A DNA stretch of 64,000 nt, from positions 833,501-897,500 of the forward strand of contig JAENRU010000488.1 in the NCBI GenBank assembly GCA_016647705.1, given 5' to 3'. The translations under genes and the position numbers were made by a program. The notes beneath the pieces are model-generated. The model was not told where the DNA came from. It ran no database searches and saw only the letters and a program-made list of their open reading frames with translations. Below, piece after piece: positions 55,951 to 64,000 of the stretch (position 1 is its first letter; each line of letters begins with the position of its first letter). Source of the DNA: Eucommia ulmoides (taxonomy: Eukaryota; Streptophyta; Magnoliopsida; Garryales; Eucommiaceae).

Positions 55951-56390
55951 CAACAAATTTATCCTTTTTTCTCTTTAAAAGTCTATTTTTCCTCTTATTT
56001 TTTTTCTTAACCAAACAAATAATTTTTCTTTCATAATTGATATAAATATTATCCTTTTTTTTTTTTTCATTTTCTTTTTCCTTTTTCATCTTTCCAACTA
56101 AACATACATTTAGGGTATGTTTTTCTATTCTTTTTTCTTTTTCCTTTTATTTTTCATCTAACCAAACAATATTTTTGTTTTTTTCATTTTTCATGTCATT
56201 TTTCTTTTCATTTTTTTTTCCATCTATTTTTTACCAATCAAATGCACCCTAAGAAAGAAAAAAATAATAATTAATTTTAATATTTTATCTTTGTATATTA
56301 TAAAAAACAATATAGATTCTATTATTAAAAGTATAATTATTTGAACTGTCAAATCAAAGTATAGATGTTGCTCAACCAAGCAAAAATAAC

Positions 56391-56421
<31 letters not shown>

Positions 56422-56520
56422 GTATTCTTGTTGACCCGACGTCTGCATGGATTAAAAAGTCGTCACACGCGACGTCACAAGAAAAGGAGGTTTTTGGAAC
56501 GTATTTTGGAGGCGAGAGAA
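55951..56520. other. AT-rich stretch with poly(T) and AAT microsatellite
   Basis: An (AAT)n tract lies at 56387-56420 and several T runs before it. The minus frame 56224-56448 is low complexity (poly-Tyr) and not a gene. Confidence 0.6.
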
Positions 56521-56542
56521 AATTATTAAATAGTAATTAAAA

Positions 56543-56746
56543 TATTATAATTAATTTTTTTAATAATCAAGTGTCCCACACTCACACAGGGTGTGAGATT
56601 AATTTTGTTCGAAATTTTATGGTTGTCTCTCTCAACAAGTATTTTTCCGCATATTCGAATTCTTGACTTTGAAGAGGCTTTCAACTGCTTTAACTCAAGG
56701 CCTTTTCTCTTAGGTCGCACTTTGTTGATATAATATTATAATTAAT
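56543..56746 (-). mobile_element. SINE, second copy, in the pseudogene promoter
   Basis: The SINE body 56556-56733 is flanked by TATTATAATTAAT on both sides. It is longer than the copy at 53286 because it keeps the segment from GTGTCCCACACTC to TCTCTCAAC, which that copy has lost. The B-box region is decayed (CATATTCGAATTC). Confidence 0.7.
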
Positions 56747-57093
56747 AAAATCACTAATTATACATATAAATATTATAACATATATGTTTATAATGAAATT
56801 TATAAAATCATTTTAATAAATTTTATAATTTAATCAGAATACATAATTATAACCATTATAAAGATATTATTAATAATAATTTTATTAAATAAAATCATAA
56901 AATTTATATATATAATAAAATATTTAATTTTAAATTATTTTTCTAATAAAATGTCAAATATTGTTTCTTGCAGTGGTTTGAAAGACGGTGCATCATGACA
57001 ATTTTTTTCTTTCTTAAAAACTACTGGTTTACCTATGGAAACAGCCTTGTGTTCTCATTGCCTGCAACACAAGCATGTGCTCACTCACTGTTC

Positions 57094-57101
57094 TATATAA
57101 A
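57094..57101 (+). promoter_or_regulatory. TATA box of the germin-like pseudogene
   Basis: TATATAAA is in the same context as 53957-53964. About 85 bp just upstream (57010-57090) have no counterpart at the intact gene. Confidence 0.55.
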
Positions 57102-57118
57102 CCTATCCAAACCCCCCC

Positions 57119-57765
57119 ATGAAATCAGCAAATCGAATCCAGATCACCCATCAAAAATTCTTCGGTTTTTCTTCTTCATTCGTTTCCTCGAGATCTCCTT
57201 CGATGCAGCTGTTCAAGACTTTTTGTGTGGCTAACCTAGAACTCCCTGAGGGCCCTGCGGGTCACTCCTGCAAGAACCCTGCTAATGTCACAGTGGATGA
57301 CTTTGTGTGTTTGGGGCTAGCCGACATCGCAAAAGCCGTTGCGACTCCAGCATTTTCCACTCAATTTCCGAGGTTGAATGGCATGGGCCTCTCCATGGCG
57401 CGGTTGGACCTGGCCCCTAGTGGGGTGATTCCAATGCACACACACCATGGTTGTTCCGAAGTGATTCTAGTGATTTAGGGCTCCATTACTTCTGGTTTCA
57501 TCTCCTCGGCTTAGGTCGCTTACGTGAAAACACTGAAGAAGGGTGAAATCATGATATTTCCTCAGGAGTTGTTGCATTTTCAAGTAAATGAAGGTCGCAG
57601 ACCGCTGTTGCCTTTGTGAGTTTGAACATCCCAATCCCTGGCATCCAAGTCCTTGCTTCTTCATTGTTTGGGAACGACTTGCCTTCCAAATATGTGGAAG
57701 CGACCACATTCATTGATGCTGCTGTGATGAAGAAGCTCAAGGCTGTCTTCGGAGGCACCGGCTAA
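57119..57765 (+). pseudogene. Germin-like pseudogene, tandem copy
   Basis: It aligns with 53995-54674 throughout. The initiator ATG is changed (AAAATTCTTC at about 57159), and the former uORF ATG at 57119 now opens into the coding region. Lesions: indels in the signal-peptide region, a shortened segment after the conserved DDFV, TAG at 57476-57478 (intact gene has CAG), TAG at 57512-57514, and a one-base loss near 57600. Box 1 keeps both His and Glu (PMHTHHGCSE). The stop at 57763-57765 is shared with the intact gene. Confidence 0.9.
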
Positions 57766-58077
57766 GTCTGCCTTCGCCAAAAATGTAGTATCTAAACATG
57801 CAAATTAACGATATGTATCGGCAATAAATCTCGTATCAAACATTCTTGTGATATTTTATATAACATACATATACTCGGTCTAAAATATTTTAAAACTATA
57901 TATACCACTATATTTGCCAGCCATACCGATTTAGATTAAAAAAGAACGCGGAATCAGCCATAGCCATTTTGCTATGTTTTTTGTATCAAGCAAAGCAAGG
58001 CTTAGAGCTCTAAACTTGCACCATCTGTCGATACACTGTGGGTAGAAACAAATGACACTGATTAATAAAACAAGGTT
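57766..58077. other. Spacer after the pseudogene
   Basis: The first ~90 bp match the 3' flank of the intact germin gene (ATGTATCGGCAATAAATC); thereafter no feature is seen. Confidence 0.5.
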
Positions 58078-59000
58078 TTGTTATTATTATTATTTTTTTC
58101 TTCTCTAAACGAACTCTTTATTGATAAAGTGAAAAATTACAACCTAAGACGGGAAAGACCATCTTTATCCTCACGAACATAAGAATTGATGTTGTGAGGT
58201 AAGAGACTGCCTATAAGAAACAACATAGAGCTAGACTAAACAATGTTAGCAAGACTATTAGCAATAAAATTACATTCTCGATGAATATGAGAAATCTAAA
58301 TGACAAAGGATAAAAGCCAAAATCGAACTATGTTCCAAAGATAGGCAATCAACCAGACTGGACTATCCTTCATCATAGAATGAACCAAAGTTAGCGAATC
58401 AGTTTCCACTCGGAGAGGAAGCTGGCCCAGACGAAGAGCTTCATGAATCCCCAAGAACAGCCCGTGGAACTTCGAAAAGAAACTTGAACTAATAGCAAAA
58501 GGAGAAAAGAAGCACCAACAAACATCCTCATTATTGTCCCAAATAATACCACCACAAGAAGACGTCATGGTCTCCCTCTTCAGAGTGTCGTCTACATTAA
58601 ACTTGAAACTCCCCTCAGGCGGACGGGTCCAACAGCAAATCAAAGAGGATGATGCCGAATAACTTGCTTAATCGGACATCCTAAAAGAACTAGAGCATGC
58701 TTCCCAAAAGAGGACGAAACTGACTTAGATTTAGTCAAAAGACTTAGCTCCTTTACCCAGTTTCTGACTTTGGAAATAATCCATTTATCAGACATGAGAA
58801 TATTGTCATGAGTTGCTCGATTTTAGTTTAACCAAATCTCCCAATAAATCAGTGACAGAATCAAAGCACCTAACTTATGAAATTGAGAACTCCATTTGAA
58901 TCTACTCCACCACAACTTAATACGGTGAATTATAGGTTGAGGAGTAAAAGGAACATTAAAGAAAGAGCTAAAATGACGTCAAACCTTAAAACCTAATCCC
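58078..59000 (-). pseudogene. LINE 3' fragment with RNase H domain
   Basis: On the minus strand a degenerate zf-RVT-linker-like stretch (about 58960-58780: LILSLIYWEIWL) precedes an RNase H of the RVT_3 type (58643-58296: WTRPPEGSFKFNVD, SCGGIIWDNN, EIHEALRLGQ-like region, VETDSLTLVH). This is the C-terminal arrangement of plant L1-type LINEs. The frame is broken near 58345, and stops interrupt the upstream part. The 3' untranslated end (58290-58100) finishes in an A/AAT-rich tail at 58078-58098. The reverse transcriptase itself is missing, as in a 5'-truncated LINE. Confidence 0.78.
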
Positions 59001-60369
59001 ATGATTTTTTCGATTAAGTACATAATTAGTAACTCGAAAGCTCTTTGGGAAAACCCAAAACTGATTCTTAGCTAAAGTTGACAGTTGCAGATTTGGGGAA
59101 AAAAGGGGTTCACCTATGCATTCTTTTGTTATGGGAGATTTCCCTGCATTCTCGCTGTAGAAATAGAAATCCAGTAATATGTGAGTTGTTTCCAGAAAAC
59201 TATTTGAAAATTCTGGGAGTAGAATATAAATAAAATGGTAAAAGAAACATATTCAACCATTCAAATAATTCAACTGCTTATAGAAACAAAAAAGAATTAA
59301 CCAGTGATGTTGCTCCGATGGGGGGCTATTGAGGCAAATTGACGATTACCTAGAGAGAAGAGGGGTTAGGGAGAGAGAGACAAAGAGACTGCGCTAACTT
59401 GGAACCCGAATCAACGCCCTCCTCTTTGCCGCCCGATTCAACGCCCTCATGTTCCAAACCTTCGTCAATCAAAACATAAAATCCAGGAACATCATCAATA
59501 TTATTCAACAAATACTCAAGAATTAACCAAGAATGAAAAAAAAAATAAAAAAAAATAAAAATAAAATAAAAAAAAATCAGATTTAAGTTCAAACTAAAAT
59601 CAGATTTGGGTGATAAATGATAATGGACAACACCTTTACCTTCAGATCTGCAGTAGGAGGAGATGGACGACTTCCAATTAGCGGTGGACAATGGTGGTGG
59701 ATTGGTTGGCGGCGGCGATTGTGGATCTAGAGATAACGGTGAAAATGAATGATTGGAACATCAGAGTAATTGTCATTCTATGAGGAGAAAGGCGAAGAGA
59801 GAGAGAGAGAAGCTTATTGTGCAGACGTGGAGGTGCGTGGGTTTGTCAGTGAGAGGATGGATTTACCGATGGTTGTGATGCGGGATCGAGAGAGATGGAA
59901 ATAGTTTGTCTTTCTTTACAATAACATGGGGATGGCAGTGGGAGCGAGGGAGAGAAGGAGAGAGAGGGCGATGACAGAGCGGTGATGGCGGCGGGAGAGA
60001 GAGAAGCGAGCTGGAGAAAGGAGTAGGAGCGACAACCGATTTCTAGCTATGGAAATGGTTTGACGATGGCGTTGATGGCGCGATGGAGATGGAGATGTTT
60101 GACTACAACGATGGAGATGGCGACACCGCAGTGGTGCTCCGGTAGTAGCGGTGACGGCGGTTGGGATTGTGAGGGTCGAGGATACGTTATGGGGTTAGTC
60201 CATTAGGGTTAGAGAGCTATTTGGAAGAAATGGATAATAATTAGAGCTTTTTGGGGGTTGGAGGAAATTTTGTTTTGTTTGAATAGTTGGATTTAATTGG
60301 GATTAGGGATTAGAGTTTTTGAAATTTTGTTTAATTTGAATCGTTGGATCTAATTTAATCAAGGATTAA
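59001..60369. other. Unassigned region, GA-rich in its second half
   Basis: 59330-60180 is purine-rich with GAGAGA tracts and GGCGGCG motifs on the plus strand, that is, a CT-rich leader-like pattern on the minus strand. The minus frame 59350-59691 has no recognisable domain. It may be a host 5' region or transposon cargo; I cannot decide. Confidence 0.3.
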
Positions 60370-63033
60370 AAATATCCTTTAGTATCATTCAGTCTCAATT
60401 GTTGGATATTCGATCCAACGGTTTAAAAATGTCTTAAGTATAAAATGTGTCCATATTCAATCTCAGCCGTCAGATATCCGATCTGACGGCTCAAAATGTC
60501 TCAAAATATAAATATGTTGTGATTTATAAATAGATCTATAAACAACTTCGTATATATTTCAGTATTGTTTACGTTTCACACATACCAACAACAAGTATTT
60601 CATATTTTTTAAATATTCCGCTCTCAAGGGAACCTAGAACCTGGGCAGAGGAGAGAGAAGCTGTGTCTTGGGAGATGTGTCAGATCAATTTCAAATTCGA
60701 AGTCTAGCCGTTACAGACCAAATCTCCGGCGACATCTGCAATCCTTGGGCGTCGCCGGCTCCCGGTGACTCTCGCCGTCAAGATGAGACTGGGCAGATCT
60801 GGGTTCTTGTAGGCATATTTCTCTCCTCTGCCAATCCCCATCGTCGTGTAATCAAGAGGTGGATCGTGTATCTTGTTTCAAAATCCCAGATCCGGTTGCT
60901 CTCCATCCTTCTTCGCGTTGCCTGTTTCCAGATCTGACGATTTTGGGATAGAGGGTCCCTTTTAGATTTGACGAATACGGCGTAGGGCTATCCTCGTCAT
61001 TGAGGCTCTCATTGGTTCGATTTCGATGGTTTGAGGCGGTGACTAGGTAGTTTTGATTCTAATTTCAGTAGGCGGAGTCAATTCATTTGTTAGGGTTTGT
61101 GCAGTTTGGGTTAGTCCATTGCCAACCTCTCTTGGAAGTTTACAGGTCCGTCAATCATTTTCTACAATTCGGTGTACAATGTTTTGCCGGAAGCCACTAT
61201 TGGAGTTGTTGGTCCAACGAATCTTAATTCTGGACGGCGAAGATCGTTAGCAAACCAATCAAAAAATTCAAGAACTAAACGTTAGCCCGTCTTCCCATCT
61301 GGCCGCCACTTGAACAAGGGTGAAAACACCAAATTTCTAATCTTATTCATCCATAAAGGTGAGCTTACCTAACCCTCTACTTCGGTAAAATTGATTGTTG
61401 ATATCCCTGGCTAGTTTGTGGATTTGTTTATTTCTAGCTAGACCTAATTCCACTTTCTATAACTCATTATTAGTAGTAAAAATATAAATTGGAAGAGGAA
61501 TTATAGTGAGTAAATAGAGCAGTTAGTGTCGATATTTGTGGATTCAATTCTAAAGAGGATGGGTAGGAGAGGGTTAAAGTTCATGTTTTAGTGGCATGGG
61601 ATGGTGCGAGATGTTTATATTCCAAAGCGGAGAAGAGTTTGAACAAACTCAAAGTATGGATTTGTTCAGTTTTCGTGTTCGGTTGAAACTTGGTGGCAAT
61701 TAGAATTCTTAATGGGATTAGGGTGAAAAATAGATTGATTGAAGTTTGTTTAGCAGAGTGAGGTAAGCAATCCTAGGAAACTAGTGTGAAAGGAAAATGG
61801 GTAAGAAAATAAGGAAAAAGTTTAGGCCTGCAATTTGTGAAATTTTCGGTAGGTCATTTGTGAATTGTTTCTACTTCACAATTCAAGCCTAATCTTGCCT
61901 TAGTGAGCCGATGCTCTAGTTGTTTTATCTCTGCTTCCTCCAACCCTGTGAAATTTTCATTAGGTCATTCTTAAAATGTTCTTGATAATTGTGAGAACTC
62001 TACCACTAATAAGGATATGATAAACAATATCAAATTAGTGTTGCATAGAGTTGGGAACATTTTAGGCTTGACCATGACTTCGAGTAGACTGGAGTTTAGA
62101 AATTAGATTGTTAATCTTATTCTTAGGGAATGTGACAGTGTGGGGTCAAATTGCTCTGAAGGTGTATTGCCTTTGGACTCAGATAGGGGATTGGATCAAG
62201 TGGGTGCATTCAATCCCACATTAGATGGGGGCGACTCTTCTCTGAATGTTGATGTAGAAGAGAATCTCTCAAACTATAAAGATGTTTGCCAAAACTTGGA
62301 AGAAGGTGAAATCATTACGGAGGCCTTCTGCCATAGCAATTTGCATGAACCAATTGCTAAAAGGGTCATTGATTCTTCGAGTCAAGAATGGTACATTCTC
62401 TAGTGATGCAGATTGTAGCTATGACTCCAAGCCCAAGAATGAAATTGATGAGATTTTCTCCAAAATCGATAGTAATAGTTGCTTGCAATTTCAAAAGATG
62501 CTAGTATCAATACCCAAAAGGAGAGGGAAAAAGAATTTTTTTTCGCAGTTTGGGTGTATTAAGATAACTTTTTATTTATGGTTGGTGTGATTGGGGGGGA
62601 GTTTTACTTCTTTTGTTCTTTTGTAACAAAAATAGGTATAGTTGGTGAGAGTGGATTCTTGGGGGTTCTTGTTTGTTTTTGTCAGAGTTGGAATTACTTG
62701 ATATTTGGGTAGTAATGTGGCTATCTTGGGTTTAAAGTTTATCTGTAAAGGGTGTTGGTGTGGGCCTCATCATTTGCTCCAAGATGGTAGTTGTGCTTCG
62801 ATGGCTATTGCAGCCTCTGGAATGAGTGTGTAATTGGCGGAAGTTCCTAAGGTCTTGTAGTCAAGAGCGTGTGCATGTCTGATTTCTTAGAACAATTTGT
62901 CTCCAGAGCTTGTCAGTTGATGAAATATTGGCAATTCACCCTCATTTTCTATCGTGCTAATCTTACCATTAAATTTTTACAAAAGGTGACAAAAAATTGA
63001 AAAAATACAGTTTTAGGTCACGAGCTTTTACAT
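60370..63033 (+). repeat. Duplicated unit, copy 2, upstream part
   Basis: It is a near-identical counterpart of 47515-50180. The frames at 60668 and 61053 are conserved; that at 62140-62403 (GVLPLDSDRGLDQVGAF..., NLEEGEIITEAF) is open here but interrupted in copy 1. Protein family unknown. Confidence 0.75.
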
Positions 63034-64000
63034 ATGAGAACTTGTGCTCACATCTTAAATTTGATAGTGGTGAAAGGGTTAAAAGACTTGGATGATTCTA
63101 TTCAAAGGATTTGTGGAGCAATAAGATATTTAAAATCTTCATCTAGTCGACTTCAGTCTTTCTTGAAATGCGCCAATACGTTAAAAATTGAGTCTAAGAG
63201 TATTTTGTGCCTTGATGTGCAAACAAGGTGGAATTCCACCTACAAAATGTTAGAGTCTGCTGAGAAGTTTGAAAAGACATTTGAAAGATTAGATGTCGAG
63301 GGTCCTACATTTTGTGCTTATTTTCTTGAAAAATATATGAGCGATATAACTGAATCTCCTTCGAATGATGAAGATTGGATAAGATGTTGTGTGTTCGTTA
63401 AATTTTTGAAATTATTTTATGAGGCAACGAAATGTTTTTCTGATATTTTGTATGTTACTTCGACTCGTTTTTTGATGAGATTTTTATAATTTGAAGTGCA
63501 ATTGATCGCTTAATCTTGAATCAAGATAATGGGGTGGCTAAAATGGCGATGAATATGAAATCAAAATTTGACAAGTACTGGGGAAATGAGGACAAGATTA
63601 ATGTTATTTTGTATTTGGTTGTTTTGTTGGATCCAAGAAAGAAGTTTTCGTATCTCTAATTTTGTTTTTCGAAATGTATACGATTGAGATCGCAAATTTA
63701 TTGATTGACAATGTGAAGCTTACTATAAATCGGTTGTATGAATGCTATTCTTTTATGGAGTCAATGAGTACGCATGTTGAAATTAGGGGTGAGAGTGACC
63801 TAAATGGGAGTGGGAGCGGCGATGTGGCATCTACGTCAATTATAGACTTAGATATTATGGATGAAAATCCACATAAGTTAATTGCTTCCCAATTTGAGAG
63901 TTTTATGGAAGGAAAAATGGATATGGGGGGCGAGTTTGAGGTAGAAAAGTATTTAAACGAATTTCCTGAAAGGATTAAGGATGAAAATTTTGATATTTTG
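63034..64000 (+). pseudogene. hAT transposase C-terminal half, copy 2 (runs off the window)
   Basis: The frame from ATG 63034 reads HILNLIVVKGLKDLDD, then LDVQTRWNSTYKMLESAEKF as in plant hAT transposases. A one-base loss in a T run at about 63465 shifts the frame. After it, copy 2 keeps the ~177-bp segment missing in copy 1, including MKSKFDKYWGNEDKIN and LLDPRKKFSYL, with further stops. The last part matches copy 1 (EFEVEKYLNEF) and is cut by the window end before the dimerisation motif. Confidence 0.85.

Noticed and set aside
56224-56448. Minus-strand ORF with poly-Tyr
   Set aside because: Product of an (AAT)n microsatellite and poly(T) tracts.

Overview
The window is plant nuclear DNA, most likely from a dicot. 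It is very AT-rich, with many (TA)n and poly(A/T) tracts. The recognisable protein families are plant ones: a germin-like protein, Ty3/gypsy and hAT transposon proteins, DUF4283 zinc-knuckle proteins, and fragments of a plant receptor-like kinase and of a WEB-family coiled-coil protein. Almost everything is mobile-element sequence. I can support only one probably intact host gene, the germin-like protein gene at 54033-54674. I could not identify the species.

Left third (1-30.1 kb): an AT-rich repeat unit occurs three times (U1: 877-1467 + 9614-9664 + 12242-13040; U2: 14961-18302 + 20095-20480; U3: 25457-30110). The copies serve as unoccupied sites for each other, so several insertions can be delimited to the base. 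U1 was opened by a head-to-tail pair of Helitrons (1468-6053, 6054-9613) carrying exon-like pieces of host genes, and by a Pack-MULE-like element (9665-12241, 9-bp target duplication) carrying a broken DUF4283 gene. Between U1 and U2 lies a solo LTR (13466-14628, 5-bp target duplication). U2 contains an LTR-PBS-LTR remnant (18303-19868), of which U3 keeps only the first ~280 bp. U3 contains a 712-bp Mutator-like MITE (26328-27039, 9-bp target duplication). A Tourist-like MITE with a GC-rich core sits at 21068-21729.

Middle (30.1-47.5 kb): a tRNA-like SINE with a 10-bp target duplication, a reversed Helitron terminus and a large foldback element precede a degenerate Ty3/gypsy element with dual RNase H (Tat/Ogre type). 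That element holds extra 5' ORFs and a 74-bp hairpin-rich tandem array directly abutting pol. It runs tail-to-tail into a truncated second Ty3/gypsy element on the minus strand (gag-pol, tRNA-Met primer site, long LTR).

Right third (47.5-64 kb): a ~3.65-kb unit ending in hAT transposase sequence occurs twice, 12.85 kb apart (from 47515 and from 60370). Between the copies lie an hAT terminus, a tandem duplication of a germin-like gene (one intact, one pseudogene) with its SINE-containing promoter region, and a minus-strand LINE fragment with an RNase H domain.

No rRNA, tRNA, CRISPR or operon-like structure was seen. The genes do not form a pathway. The window reads as a nested, partly datable archive of transposition, gene-fragment capture, segmental duplication and mutational decay.
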